Source of the DNA: Nostoc sp. 'Peltigera membranacea cyanobiont' N6
GTDB lineage: Bacteria > Cyanobacteriota > Cyanobacteriia > Cyanobacteriales > Nostocaceae
Length of the DNA: 64,000 nucleotides
Direction of reading: 5' to 3'
NCBI RefSeq assembly: GCF_002949735.1
Contig: NZ_CP026681.1
Location: 5,424,001 to 5,488,000, forward strand
Positions 1-9,404 of the stretch are shown here, in pieces (within the stretch, counting starts at the first letter, position 1; each line of letters opens with the position of its first letter). The notes below the pieces were generated by a model, which was not told the origin of the DNA, ran no database searches, and saw nothing but the letters and a program-made list of their open reading frames with translations. The position numbers and the translations under genes were made by a program.

Positions 1-865
1 TTTCGCGTAATTCGATGGTTTTTTGAGCGATGGCGGCTTCTGCATCCCGTGCTTGGATGAGGGCATTTAAAGCTAGAAGCGATCGCCCTTCCCGATTCAG
101 AATATTCAGAATTGTCTCTTTGAGTTCGTCTACTTGGGGTGATGGTGCCTCCCATTCATAACTGACACGCCCATCAGGCCATTCAACCCGCACCTCCATT
201 GCTGCTGGTTCCGCCGCCACCATCACAATTTCATCAGGTAGTAGAGGTTTCGCTTCGGGATGTCCAGCACCCAATTGTTGTAAATTTTGGTAAATCGCTC
301 CCCGGTCTGTATCTGGATAAAGGTCTATTTTGTTAAATACTAAAATCAGGGGTTTTTGCGATCGCCTCAATTCCAGCAGTGCCTGATACTCAGTGCGCGT
401 GATATCACCAGATACGACAAACAAAATCAAATCCGCCTGATGCACCACTTCTCGCGCCATATCCGCCCGTGACTCGCCCTCAATCTCATCTAAGCCGGGG
501 GTATCAATTAACTCTACTAGTACCTTACCTCCTGGCTGCCAACGCACTGAACGGGGCCATTGAGTGACACCATTTAAGGGCCCAGTTTGCAGAATTTTAT
601 CTCCCAGCAAAGCATTTAAAACTGCTGACTTTCCACGACTCACCAAACCAAAAGCAGCAATTCTGATAACATTAGAGTCCAGCTTGTTGAGTGTGGAATT
701 CAAAGCTTCCAATTCTGGTTTGATCAAACCTGCCAATTCTGGGTTAGATGACAACTGTCCTGATTTGCGAAGATATCCATACCAAGACAGCGCTTGTCTG
801 AGACTGGCGCGGGCACGATTTAAATGAGTTTCTTGCAGATTACGCACGAAGTTAGGTTGATTCAA
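1..865 (-). CDS. dynamin-like / HSR1-type GTPase, partial (3' end outside window)
   Basis: An open minus-strand frame runs off the left edge. It encodes a G domain: the P-loop reads FGLVSRGKSAVLNALLG, the G3 motif is DTPGLDE, the G4 motif is NKID. These mark a TRAFAC-class GTPase of the dynamin/HSR1-like group often found in cyanobacteria, usually membrane-associated. About 60 helical residues precede the P-loop. The frame has no ATG: a stop lies just upstream, leaving TTG at 865 or GTG at 847 as the start, neither with a clear Shine-Dalgarno. The C-terminal half, which would show DUF697-type membrane segments, is not in the window, so substrate and role are unknown. Confidence 0.8.
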   Translation of the reverse strand, partial: MNQPNFVRNLQETHLNRARASLRQALSWYGYLRKSGQLSSNPELAGLIKPELEALNSTLNKLDSNVIRIAAFGLVSRGKSAVLNALLGDKILQTGPLNGVTQWPRSVRWQPGGKVLVELIDTPGLDEIEGESRADMAREVVHQADLILFVVSGDITRTEYQALLELRRSQKPLILVFNKIDLYPDTDRGAIYQNLQQLGAGHPEAKPLLPDEIVMVAAEPAAMEVRVEWPDGRVSYEWEAPSPQVDELKETILNILNREGRSLLALNALIQARDAEAAIAQKTIELRE

Positions 866-957
866 GGTTGGACAAACAACAGGCTACATATCCATTTTGA
901 TCTAATTCCAAGGTTGTTAGCCTGTTTTGTCAAATTAGGCAATTGTGCGATATCTAT

Positions 958-1263
958 TTAGAACATGGGATTGTGTTCATTATCCCAACATTTGCGATCG
1001 CGCCAGTTTCTGCCGGTATGTTCGCACTCAGATGGATCGTCTATCCAAGGAATCGATGTAGAGTGGTGCGAGGTTCCAATTGAAGCGAAGAAGCTAGCAG
1101 TGAATAAGGGCAATAATAAGGATAAAGTTATTAATGTAAAAATGGGGAGAGCGATTAAATATCCAGTGAGTAGCACAATGTTAGTTTGAGTCCAAAAAAC
1201 TGCGCCTAGTTTATTATTTTTTTTGCTAGTTTTTAACCTAGTTGTTAAATTCGAGAAAAGCAT
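958..1263 (-). CDS. small single-pass membrane protein, unknown function
   Basis: This 101-aa ORF starts at an ATG with an AGGG stretch about 10 nt upstream. Residues about 28-60 form a long hydrophobic segment, followed by a polar C-terminal tail with two cysteines (in SECEH and RKCWDN) and many Trp/Asp/His residues. The layout suggests one membrane span with a small soluble domain. I do not recognise a family. The overlapping plus-strand frame has no RBS or protein-like composition and is treated as a shadow. It is monocistronic between the GTPase and ilvD. Confidence 0.5.
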   Translation of the reverse strand: MLFSNLTTRLKTSKKNNKLGAVFWTQTNIVLLTGYLIALPIFTLITLSLLLPLFTASFFASIGTSHHSTSIPWIDDPSECEHTGRNWRDRKCWDNEHNPMF

Positions 1264-1639
1264 AATGCAACCCTATGAATGCCAATTGATATAGCAATCT
1301 CATTTGATTTGCCAAAGCAAAGCTGACTGAAAGCTAGCCGGATCGGGTTTTAGCTATCAGTATATTTAGCAAAAATCAAATAAGAGTTCTATATGAGTAC
1401 GGATTTTTACGTAAGAACATTATTGAAGCTATGTACTCTAGTGTCAAAGGTGCAAGTGGCTACTTCTTAAAAGTTTTAATCTTTGGGCGCTAAAAAATGT
1501 TTTTCGTAAAAATATGTTGAAGTTGTGGCAATCGCCCTTACGTAAATTCTGGCAAATTTAGGGATGGTTTTTTTTGCACTTTGAATGAATTGGGAAGCCT
1601 ACACCGTACCATCAGGTCAGTGTAGGTAGTTCATATCAT
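1264..1639. other. intergenic region, nothing recognised
   Basis: AT-rich spacer between the small membrane protein and the 3' end of ilvD. I see no ORF with an RBS, no convincing terminator hairpin for ilvD and no known RNA. Confidence 0.4.
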
Positions 1640-3325
1640 TTAAAACAAATCTAAATCTGTCACAGCCCCAAGACTGCTAGAAGATACCAATTTGGCATAT
1701 TTCGCCAAGACACCTTTGGTATAACGTGGTGCAGGAGGTTGCCAGTTGGCACGACGACGGGCTAATTCTTCTTCGGATATATTCAACTGCAATAAACGAG
1801 CCGGTGCATCAATCGTAATACTATCGCCTTCTTCTACAAGAGCGATCGCACCACCAACTGCTGCCTCTGGTGCAACATGACCAACCACCATGCCATAAGT
1901 ACCGCCAGAAAAGCGCCCGTCGGTAATTAATCCCACCGCATCACCCAAACCAGCCCCAATAATTGCCGAGGTGGGAGCCAACATTTCTCGCATCCCCGGG
2001 CCGCCTTTGGGCCCTTCATAGCGGATAACCAAAATATCACCAGCTTGAATTTTACCCGCTAAAATTGCATCTAAAGAAGCTTCTTCTGATTCAAACACTC
2101 GTGCGGGGCCGGTAATTACTGGTTTTTTCACTCCGGTAATTTTAGCGACAGCCCCTTCAGTTGCCAAATTACCTCTGAGGATAGCTAAATGTCCTTGAGG
2201 ATACATCGGGTTATTCCAGGGACGAATTACATCTTGATTGGCGGATGGTTCTTCTGGGATGTCTGCTAATATCTCTGCAATGGTTTGACCGCTAATAGTA
2301 AGACTATCACCATGTAATAAATCATGCAGCAGTAACATCTTCATGACTTGGGGAATGCCACCAGCTTTATGCAAATCTGTAGCGACATACTTACCACTTG
2401 GTTTCAAATCGCACAAAACGGGAACACGGGCGCGGATTGTTTCAAAGTCATCCAGGGTTAACTCTACATTAGCAGCACGAGCGATCGCTAAGAAATGCAA
2501 TACTGCATTCGTGGAACCACCCACCGCCATAATCACAGAAATGGCATTCTCTATAGATTTGCGGGTGATAATTTGGCGGGGTAAAATTTGTTTGCGAATC
2601 GCTTCGACTAACACAAACGCCGATTTTTCCGCGCTGTCGGCTTTTTCGGCATCTTCGGCTGCCATTGTGGAAGAATAGGGCAAACTCATTCCCATTGCTT
2701 CAAATGCTGAAGACATGGTGTTAGCTGTGAACATTCCCCCGCAGGAACCAGCACCAGGACAAGCGCGACTTTCGACTTCTAATAATTCCTTATCGTCAAT
2801 TTTTCCAGCACTGTGTTGACCAACGGCTTCAAAAGAACTAACAACAGTTAAATCGCGTCCGTTGTAATGACCGGGTTTAATTGTACCACCGTAAACGAAT
2901 ATTGCAGGGATATTCATCCGAGCGATCGCCAGCATTGCCCCTGGCATATTTTTATCACAACCGCCAATCGCTAGCACACCATCCATACTTTGTCCGGTAC
3001 AGGCGGTTTCAATGGAATCGGCAATAACTTCCCGCGAGACTAGGGAATATTTCATCCCTTCTGTTCCCATTGAAATCCCATCGCTGATGGTAATTGTGCC
3101 GAACATTTGCGGCATCGCCCCGGCGGTTTTAATCCCAGCTTCGGCTCGTTGCGCCAGTTGATTGATTCCCATATTACAGGGGGTGATCGTGCTGTAACCG
3201 TTGGCTATACCGACAATGGCTTTATTAAAATCTTCATCTTTAAAACCAACTGCCCGCAGCATAGCTCGATTTGGCGATCGCTGCACGCCTTGCGTCACAA
3301 CTTGGCTTCTCAAATTCTCCGACAT
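1640..3325 (-). CDS. ilvD: dihydroxy-acid dehydratase
   Basis: Converts 2,3-dihydroxy-isovalerate and 2,3-dihydroxy-3-methylvalerate to the 2-keto acids in valine, isoleucine and leucine synthesis. The 561-aa protein is full length for the family. It shows the Fe-S ligand region GGCDKNMPGAM, the second cysteine motif CPGAGSCGGMFTANTM and the C-terminal GLITDGRFSGGTYGMVVGH stretch. Start is ATG at 3325. It lies downstream of relA/spoT on the same strand with a 165-nt gap containing a strong hairpin, so co-transcription is possible but unproven. Confidence 0.97.
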   Translation of the reverse strand: MSENLRSQVVTQGVQRSPNRAMLRAVGFKDEDFNKAIVGIANGYSTITPCNMGINQLAQRAEAGIKTAGAMPQMFGTITISDGISMGTEGMKYSLVSREVIADSIETACTGQSMDGVLAIGGCDKNMPGAMLAIARMNIPAIFVYGGTIKPGHYNGRDLTVVSSFEAVGQHSAGKIDDKELLEVESRACPGAGSCGGMFTANTMSSAFEAMGMSLPYSSTMAAEDAEKADSAEKSAFVLVEAIRKQILPRQIITRKSIENAISVIMAVGGSTNAVLHFLAIARAANVELTLDDFETIRARVPVLCDLKPSGKYVATDLHKAGGIPQVMKMLLLHDLLHGDSLTISGQTIAEILADIPEEPSANQDVIRPWNNPMYPQGHLAILRGNLATEGAVAKITGVKKPVITGPARVFESEEASLDAILAGKIQAGDILVIRYEGPKGGPGMREMLAPTSAIIGAGLGDAVGLITDGRFSGGTYGMVVGHVAPEAAVGGAIALVEEGDSITIDAPARLLQLNISEEELARRRANWQPPAPRYTKGVLAKYAKLVSSSSLGAVTDLDLF

Positions 3326-3400
3326 CTTTTTTCCTTCCCTGGCATCATCGCAACAATTGCGATTGGATTATCTGATTTTCTCATGCATACGCAGCGCGAT

Positions 3401-3429
3401 GGAACATGAGCAAGCATTGCTCATGTTCC
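3401..3429. repeat. perfect 13-bp inverted repeat between relA/spoT and ilvD
   Basis: GGAACATGAGCAA, a 3-nt loop, then its exact reverse complement. There is no U-run on either side, so it is not a classical intrinsic terminator. It may be a dispersed palindrome or an RNA-processing/attenuation element in the ilvD leader. Confidence 0.6.
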
Positions 3430-3490
3430 CAGCCCCAGTTTTTTATTAACGATTGTCTGACTTTCAAGACAATCACTAAAATTTGGCTAC

Positions 3491-5758
3491 TTACTCGTCA
3501 ATTTGACCAACGCGGCGGATATTCAAAATGTCGCTCATTTTCTTAATTTGCACGAACACTTGCTCTAATTGAAAGCGATCGCGTATATCTATTCCTAAGT
3601 CCATTAATGCAGGTTGGCCAATAGACGTTTTCACCTGAGCATGGCGGACATTGATCCCTTGGTCACTCAACCGTGACAAAATATCCTTTAGCACCCCAAC
3701 ACGGTCAAGGGCTTCAATTTGTACATCCACTGGATACGTGTGCGGACGACCGCTATTTTCAGCGCCTGGGTTCCACCTAACTGGTACTAAGCGCTCATAC
3801 TCCACAGTTTCTAGATTATGGCAGCCTTGGCGATGAATTGAAATCCCCCTACCTCGCGTCACCACACCAATAATCGGTTCGCCAGGAATCGGGGTACAAC
3901 ACCCAGCTAAATAGTATACCAGCCCCTCTACACCAACAATTGGCGAGTCACTGGCGCGGGAAGTAGTTGGAGGTGCATCTCGCAAAGCCTTTGATGTTGG
4001 TTCTTTGGGAATAAAAGGCGATACTGTGGAAACTGGCTGTTGTCCCTTCGCCACTTCTCGCCAGCGATTTAGCACTAGGTTCAACGTAATTTCTCCGTAA
4101 CCCAAACCAGCGAGTAAATCTTCTACGCTGTGGTAGTTACACTTTTCGCCGACAATTTGCATTGCGTCGGACTTCAGCAGACTATCAAAACCAGTTTTAC
4201 CGAGTTCCTTTTCTAACAATTCCCGTCCACGGGCAACATTTTCTTCGCGGCGCGATCGCTTGTACCATTGTTTGATTCGATATTTCGCTGCCGAACTTCT
4301 GACAAAATTCAACCAATCTAAACTCGGATGGCAGTTCTTTTGGGTGAGAACTTCTACAATATCGCCATTTTGTAGCCGTGTTGATAGAGAAACCATTCGC
4401 CCATTCACCCGCGCCCCCGAACAGTGATTTCCCACTTCCGTATGAATGCGATAAGCAAAATCTACAGTGGTAGAACCGGGGCTTAAAGGTACAACATCCC
4501 CCTTAGGGGTGAAGACATAGACATCATCTTCAAATAGATTATCCTTGATGCTATCAAGATATTCTTGAGCATCCTTGAGATCGGTTTGCCATTCCAGCAG
4601 CTGCCGCAGCCAAGTAAATTTGTCATCTGTCGCTGTCAAATGGCTAATACTAGAACCTCCTGTTTCTTTGTACTTCCAATGGGCGGCAATCCCATACTCA
4701 GCGATATGATGCATTTCGATTGTCCGAATTTGCACTTCTAAAGGACGGCCAGTTAGTCCAATCACCCCAGTGTGCAACGACTGGTAACGGTTAGGTTTCG
4801 GCAATCCAATATAATCCTTAAATCTCCCAGGAATTGGGCGAAACGCATCATGAACCACCGCCAACGCCCGATAGCATTCCTCATTGCTTTGAACAATAAT
4901 CCGCAGCGCTGCCAAATCGTAAATTTCATGAAATTCCTTTTGCTGGCGGTGCATTTTTTGGTAAATGCTATAAAGGTGCTTGGGACGACCGCTAATATCC
5001 TGAAAGCGGATTCCGGCTTGCTGCAAACGCTCTTGCAACATATTCGTAGCTCTAGCCAGTTTCTCTTCTCGCGCCGTCCGTTTTTCAGAAACAAGCTCTT
5101 GCATTTGGCGAAAAGCTTCTGGTTCCAAATACTTAAAAGCCAAATCTTCCAGTTCCCATTTAATTCGCCAAATCCCCAAGCGATTGGCTAAGGGTGCGAA
5201 AATATCTCGTGTTTCCTGGGCACTGCGGCGGCGGCTAGCTTCTGACATATATTGTAAAGTTCGCATATTATGCAAACGATCTGCCAATTTCACCACAATT
5301 ACCCGAATATCTTGCGCCATTGCCAAAAACATCCGCCGGAAGTTTTCGGCTTGGCTTTCGGTTTTGCTGGTGAAATTGATTTTAGAAAGCTTGGTTACAC
5401 CTTCAACCAATTGTCGTACTTCTGGGCCAAAGCGTTCTTCTATTTCTTCACTTGTAACTTCTGTATCTTCAACAACATCATGAAGAAATCCAGCTGCTAT
5501 CATAGCAGCACTGCCTCCCAAGTCACGCAGCAAGTCAGCTACAGCGATGGGATGGGCAATGTATGCTTCTCCCGATTTCCGGTATTGACCTTGGTGCAGT
5601 TGGTAAGCAAATTCAAATGCGCGACCAATTAAGACTGTATCATTATGCCTTCGGTCATCTTCCGCTTCGCCGTGACTTGTCGATGACTCCTTCAAACATT
5701 TTTTTAACCATTCTGGAATGGCTAGATCAATTGGTGAATTAATAGCTAGACTGCTCAT
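3491..5758 (-). CDS. relA: bifunctional (p)ppGpp synthetase/hydrolase, RelA/SpoT family
   Basis: Makes and/or degrades (p)ppGpp in the stringent response. Domain order: HD hydrolase (HPIAVADLLRDLGG, then FLHDVVEDT with the HD pair), synthetase (around the DIYDLAALRI and RFKDYIGLPKPN motifs), TGS (VYVFTPKGDVVPLSPGSTTVDF) and C-terminal ACT. The intact HDVVEDT motif supports hydrolase activity. I chose ATG 5758 (755 aa, beginning MSSLAINSP). The frame continues upstream to a TTG at 5914, but that 52-residue extension is not typical of the family and neither start has a strong RBS. It is divergent from the patD-like gene. Confidence 0.95.
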   Translation of the reverse strand: MSSLAINSPIDLAIPEWLKKCLKESSTSHGEAEDDRRHNDTVLIGRAFEFAYQLHQGQYRKSGEAYIAHPIAVADLLRDLGGSAAMIAAGFLHDVVEDTEVTSEEIEERFGPEVRQLVEGVTKLSKINFTSKTESQAENFRRMFLAMAQDIRVIVVKLADRLHNMRTLQYMSEASRRRSAQETRDIFAPLANRLGIWRIKWELEDLAFKYLEPEAFRQMQELVSEKRTAREEKLARATNMLQERLQQAGIRFQDISGRPKHLYSIYQKMHRQQKEFHEIYDLAALRIIVQSNEECYRALAVVHDAFRPIPGRFKDYIGLPKPNRYQSLHTGVIGLTGRPLEVQIRTIEMHHIAEYGIAAHWKYKETGGSSISHLTATDDKFTWLRQLLEWQTDLKDAQEYLDSIKDNLFEDDVYVFTPKGDVVPLSPGSTTVDFAYRIHTEVGNHCSGARVNGRMVSLSTRLQNGDIVEVLTQKNCHPSLDWLNFVRSSAAKYRIKQWYKRSRREENVARGRELLEKELGKTGFDSLLKSDAMQIVGEKCNYHSVEDLLAGLGYGEITLNLVLNRWREVAKGQQPVSTVSPFIPKEPTSKALRDAPPTTSRASDSPIVGVEGLVYYLAGCCTPIPGEPIIGVVTRGRGISIHRQGCHNLETVEYERLVPVRWNPGAENSGRPHTYPVDVQIEALDRVGVLKDILSRLSDQGINVRHAQVKTSIGQPALMDLGIDIRDRFQLEQVFVQIKKMSDILNIRRVGQIDE

Positions 5759-5948
5759 ACAATTGGGTTTGGATAGGATCGGTAGATTAAGTGAATGATA
5801 AATAAAACTGCCAGCATCAACTGAAGAAGATGCTGTCGCCCAGAGACGGGTAGAAAAAACAGTGTCAGGATGATTTTCCAATAGCTGTTGGTAGTCATCC
5901 AGTTTGAGTTTCAAGGATCATAAACTTGAAAATGCATTAATGGCAAAC

Positions 5949-5977
5949 AAAGCCTCAAACCATAATTTGAGGCTTTT
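5949..5977. terminator. 11-bp stem-loop in the divergent relA/patD leader
   Basis: AAAGCCTCAAA, a 6-nt loop and TTTGAGGCTTT, followed on the plus strand by a short T-run. It lies upstream of both divergent genes, so it cannot be an ordinary 3' terminator. It may insulate the two promoters or attenuate a leader transcript. Confidence 0.5.
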
Positions 5978-6055
5978 AGTGCTGATAAATGTAAAAGAGA
6001 AGTTTATTGTAGAAGAAAAATTACTTGACATTAATACTATCTTAACTAGCACTGG

Positions 6056-6409
6056 ATGTCTTTAAACCCTGAGAAATATTTGGCACTCGTAACCTTGCTA
6101 GAGCAATTACGCACGGATGCCACAACTACCCAAATCGCTGCACCCGAACTGCGACAGCGTGTAGCCTCGTTGCAGCAATTTTTCGGACAGCAAATTGTGC
6201 CTTTGGCTGATGAAAACTGGCGAGTCCAGTCTTATCAAACGGAAATGAGTAAACAATTGCGTTTGTTGGCGATAGATGTGATGTTTTTGCAAGGAGCGCG
6301 GCAAGCATCGACTGCACAAACGAGACTTCAAACGATTAGCGATCGCTTGACAACCCTCATTCAGTACTGTAATGCTATTCTGCAACCAGAAGCGGAAGGA
6401 GAAAAATAA
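6056..6409 (+). CDS. patD: PatD-like heterocyst frequency control protein
   Basis: A 117-aa soluble, strongly helical protein with no membrane segment. Its length, the MSLNPEKYLALVTLLEQL start and the Q-rich helices resemble the PatD family of heterocystous cyanobacteria, a small protein reported to tune heterocyst frequency downstream of NtcA. The call rests on memory of that family, not on a search. Upstream, GTA (6009-6011) and TAC (6022-6024) are spaced by 10 rather than the 8 nt of a canonical NtcA site, and TACTAT (6035-6040) could be a -10 element. Confidence 0.6.
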   Translation: MSLNPEKYLALVTLLEQLRTDATTTQIAAPELRQRVASLQQFFGQQIVPLADENWRVQSYQTEMSKQLRLLAIDVMFLQGARQASTAQTRLQTISDRLTTLIQYCNAILQPEAEGEK

Positions 6410-6487
6410 CAATTGTTCACCTTTTCTCTAATTTCTCCATCATCTCATTTATGACCTATAATGGAAAGTTATTTTGCTAACAAGTTG

Positions 6488-6591
6488 GGATTGGGGAATG
6501 GGGAAGAAGCAAGGGATAAGGGGACTTAAGTGATAACTTGCAAAAAGTCTTTCCCAATTCCCAGTCCCCAATCCCTAGTCCCCAATTCCCT
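6488..6591. repeat. STRR-type heptanucleotide repeats abutting the tetR stop codon
   Basis: Degenerate GGGGATT/GGGGAAT units (6488-6523) and CCCCAAT/CCCTAGT units (6552-6591) form an inverted pair. They match the short tandemly repeated repetitive (STRR) sequences known from heterocystous cyanobacteria. The second block runs directly into the 3' end of the TetR gene. Confidence 0.8.
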
Positions 6592-7180
6592 ACGCCCCAA
6601 TACCTTTGAGAAGAAGATTCATTGTGCGGCGCATATACGCTTCTACTGGCTCGGTTATGGGTTTAAAAATAAGTGCATAGTAGAGTGACCCACTTAAAAG
6701 GTCGATAACTAGCTCAATATCCGCATCCTTGTGTATTTCGCTTCTAGATTTTGCCCGCTTAAGTACTTTAGACAAAGCTTCACGTCGGACTTTGGTATAT
6801 TTTGTCCAGTAAACCTCTGCAAATTGAGGATTGCTAGATGCTGTACTAATTATCAAAGCGAGTGTCTGGCGACCAAGGGGACTATCTATTTTTTTGGCGG
6901 CATTATTAATCAAAATATCCATGTCTCCCCAAAAGCTGCCAGTATCGGGGATCGCTAAATCATCTCTGAAACTTTCGATCGCGTCTGCAACTAGTTCTTC
7001 TTTGGAATTGTAACGCCGATAGATTGTTGTTTTTCCAACTCCAGCCCGAGAAGCGATCGCTTCTATACTCATGCTCTGATATCCTACCTCTGCAAGCAAG
7101 TCTAAGGTCGCTTGCAGAATTGCTTGGTCGGCGTGGATGCTGCGTGGTCGTCCAGAGGGTACGTTAATTTGGTTACTCAT
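6590..7180 (-). CDS. TetR/AcrR family transcriptional regulator
   Basis: A 196-aa one-component repressor. The N-terminal helix-turn-helix spans about residues 20-65 (IEAIASRAGVGKTTIYRRY, with the family-typical GKTTIYRRY recognition helix). The C-terminal ligand-binding part is of the TetR_C_11/16-like type. It is divergent from an MFS efflux pump, the classic arrangement for a drug-responsive repressor, and a 19-bp palindrome lies in the shared intergenic region. The likely role is repression of the pump and of itself; the ligand is unknown. Confidence 0.92.
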   Translation of the reverse strand: MSNQINVPSGRPRSIHADQAILQATLDLLAEVGYQSMSIEAIASRAGVGKTTIYRRYNSKEELVADAIESFRDDLAIPDTGSFWGDMDILINNAAKKIDSPLGRQTLALIISTASSNPQFAEVYWTKYTKVRREALSKVLKRAKSRSEIHKDADIELVIDLLSGSLYYALIFKPITEPVEAYMRRTMNLLLKGIGA

Positions 7181-7371
7181 AAAAATCTCATCCCCAAGCG
7201 ATATCTTCTTGGCAATTTCCTTCTACCTTTGGGTACAGAACAAACATCTGGGAAACAAATAAACCCTACAACCCAGTTTTGATGCACGAAAACAGCAGAA
7301 ACTACCATCCATCTTTAGCATAAGTATTTTTGCTACTTCTCGTTGAATTCTCCCTTGACCATTTTTATATG

Positions 7372-7390
7372 ATACGCTACCGTAGCGTAT
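7372..7390. promoter_or_regulatory. 19-bp palindromic operator between tetR and the MFS pump
   Basis: ATACGCTAC-C-GTAGCGTAT is a perfect 9+1+9 dyad in the divergent intergenic region, the right size and place for a TetR dimer site. A TTGACC (7355-7360) lies upstream and a TACAAT (7394-7399) downstream. Binding is inferred, not shown. Confidence 0.7.
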
Positions 7391-7530
7391 ATATACAATA
7401 CTTAACTTTAGCTTCTGTGATGCCAAATAAATAGCTCAATCCAGGTATCGCATTGATACCAATTTTTCAAAATAAAGCTTTACCTAGCTTGCTTCTGGTC
7501 CTTAGCGAGTATTACGAATTACAAATTAAA

Positions 7531-9120
7531 ATGGCTACTAATATTAAACGTTCTAGTACCGATCAATTTGGTTATGTCCACGGGCCATTGAAGTGGGCGA
7601 TCGCCTTCACTGCTTCATTAGGTGCAATTTTAGAAGTAATTGATACTAGTATTGTTAACGTCGCTCTCACCGACATTCAAGCAACCTTGGGTGCAACTGT
7701 AAGTGAAGTGGGTTGGGTAGTTAGCGGATATGCGATCGCTAACGTCGTCTTAATTCCCTTATCTGCATGGTTAGGAGATTACTTTGGGCGTAAAACCTAC
7801 TTTATCTTCTCGCTGATTGGTTTTACGATTTCCTCTATTTTATGTGGGCTATCCTTCAATCTCCCAATGTTGATCGCCGCCCGGATTCTCCAGGGTTTAT
7901 GCGGTGGTGGATTGCTAGCGAAAGCTCAGGCGATTTTGTTCGAGACTTTTCCCCCAGCCGAACAAGGTTTGGCTCAAGCAGTTTTTGGTGTAGGTGTAAT
8001 TGCTGGCCCGGCAATTGGCCCAACACTAGGAGGATTCTTAGTAGATGGTTTAGGCTGGCGCTGGATTTTCTTTGTGAACATTCCCTTTGGGATCGTGGCA
8101 GTAGCCATGTCTTTAGCATTTTTGCCCAAGAATAAGGACAAAGGCGATACCCAAAACCAAGCTGTTGATTGGTGGGGAATCGGGTTTTTAATTGTGGCTG
8201 TGGGCAGCTTACAAACTGTATTAGAAGAAGGAGAGCAAGATGACTGGTTTTCCTCTAGTTTCATCATCACTCTGACCATTCTGGGCATTATTGGCTTGGG
8301 GTTGTTTATTTGGCGAGAGATGAAAACAGATCATCCTGCCGTGGATTTGAGAGTTTTGCATCACCGTTCTCTAGCTGCGGGAAGCGTTCTCTCAGCAGTG
8401 GTGGGTATGGGGCTTTATGGCGCACTCTTTGCTGTGCCAATATTTGCTCAGAGTGTACTGCAATTTACGGCAACACAGACAGGACTATTATTAGCACCTG
8501 GGGCTTTAGCATCTGCGATCGGGATGGTTTTATTAGGTAAACTCACTAGCATAGTTGATGCCCGATTTTTAATTGCGATCGGTGCTGTCGGCTCATCTGG
8601 AGTCATGTTTCAACTAGCAGCAATTACCCCACAAACTGGTATAGATGATTTATTTTGGCCATTGGTATGGCGCGGAGCCTTTACTGTATTTATGTTTCTC
8701 CCTTTAAGTTTGGCAGTTTTAGGCCCACTACCCAAAAAAGATGTTTCTGCTGGTTCTGGTTTCTATAACCTGACTCGACAACTAGGTGGCAGTATCGGCA
8801 TTGCGCTGCTTACTACTCTGCTCGATCGACGACAGACTTTTCATCGAGACATCTTGTTATCAAAACTTAGTCCTTACGATCCAGAAACCAATCAGCGCCT
8901 CGATTTCCTGAATGGGGCACTGCAAAATCAAGGTATGGATGCGACAACGGCTCAACAACAAGCACTAGCTTTATTAAGTCAAACTGTAGATACTCAAGCT
9001 GCTGTTTTATCTTATGCAGATTGCTTTCGAGTCGTAGGCATAGGGTTCCTTTGCTCATTACCTTTGTTACTATTCCTGGGCAAAGGCGGTGCAGGAGTAA
9101 AAGCGCCAGTCGGTCACTAG
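7531..9120 (+). CDS. DHA2-family MFS multidrug efflux transporter (14 TM)
   Basis: Proton-driven export of drugs across the inner membrane, EmrB/QacA type. About 14 hydrophobic segments are visible. Family motifs include LEVIDTSIVNVAL in TM1, the GYAIANVVLIPLSAWLGDYFGRK motif A region, and the motif C-like GPAIGPTLGGFLVD. I chose ATG 7531 (MATNIKRS, 529 aa). The frame extends to a TTG at 7453 without an RBS. It is divergent from the TetR gene and probably repressed through the dyad at 7372-7390. No adjacent EmrA-type membrane-fusion partner is present. Confidence 0.93.
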   Translation: MATNIKRSSTDQFGYVHGPLKWAIAFTASLGAILEVIDTSIVNVALTDIQATLGATVSEVGWVVSGYAIANVVLIPLSAWLGDYFGRKTYFIFSLIGFTISSILCGLSFNLPMLIAARILQGLCGGGLLAKAQAILFETFPPAEQGLAQAVFGVGVIAGPAIGPTLGGFLVDGLGWRWIFFVNIPFGIVAVAMSLAFLPKNKDKGDTQNQAVDWWGIGFLIVAVGSLQTVLEEGEQDDWFSSSFIITLTILGIIGLGLFIWREMKTDHPAVDLRVLHHRSLAAGSVLSAVVGMGLYGALFAVPIFAQSVLQFTATQTGLLLAPGALASAIGMVLLGKLTSIVDARFLIAIGAVGSSGVMFQLAAITPQTGIDDLFWPLVWRGAFTVFMFLPLSLAVLGPLPKKDVSAGSGFYNLTRQLGGSIGIALLTTLLDRRQTFHRDILLSKLSPYDPETNQRLDFLNGALQNQGMDATTAQQQALALLSQTVDTQAAVLSYADCFRVVGIGFLCSLPLLLFLGKGGAGVKAPVGH

Positions 9121-9145
9121 GGGTTTATCGCATTAATTTTGATGA

Positions 9146-9213
9146 GTTCGTAGTAATCACTACCCTGTGCGAACAGTGCTGAAAAATCCAGCACTAAAGT
9201 CCTGACTACGAAC
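9146..9213. repeat. nested palindromic dispersed repeat
   Basis: GTTCGTAGT (9146-9154) pairs with ACTACGAAC (9205-9213). Inside, AGTGCTG (9175-9181) pairs with CAGCACT (9189-9195). The ends and internal AAAGTCCTGACTACGAAC resemble a palindromic repeat that recurs in Nostoc-type genomes. Copy number was not checked. Confidence 0.6.
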
Positions 9214-9330
9214 TTGTTCGCCTTATAAAAACTAAGGTTTATAGCGATCGCATCCCAATTTTAAATTCTCTGATTGCAAGACTACGTAATAACACGTATT
9301 AAAAGTTATTCTCTACAGATTTATTTGGAT

Positions 9331-9367
9331 AAAAAAGTAAAAGTCCCACTCAGTTTTGAGCAGGACT
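9331..9367 (-). terminator. intrinsic terminator of the 34-aa peptide gene
   Basis: On the minus strand the stem AGTCC..CTCA / TGAG..GGACT (plus 9342-9367) is followed by TTTACTTTTTT (9341-9331). It sits about 40 nt past the stop of the small ORF. Confidence 0.7.
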
Positions 9368-9404
9368 ATGTGAAGTTTTATTACTAAAATTAGAAATCTC
9401 GATC

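Noticed and set aside
6009..6024. NtcA site upstream of the patD-like gene
   Set aside because: GTA and TAC are separated by 10 nt, not the 8 nt of the consensus, so I do not annotate it as a site.
7223..7426. 67-aa minus-strand ORF between tetR and the MFS gene
   Set aside because: It overlaps the operator/promoter region and shows no domain or conserved composition.
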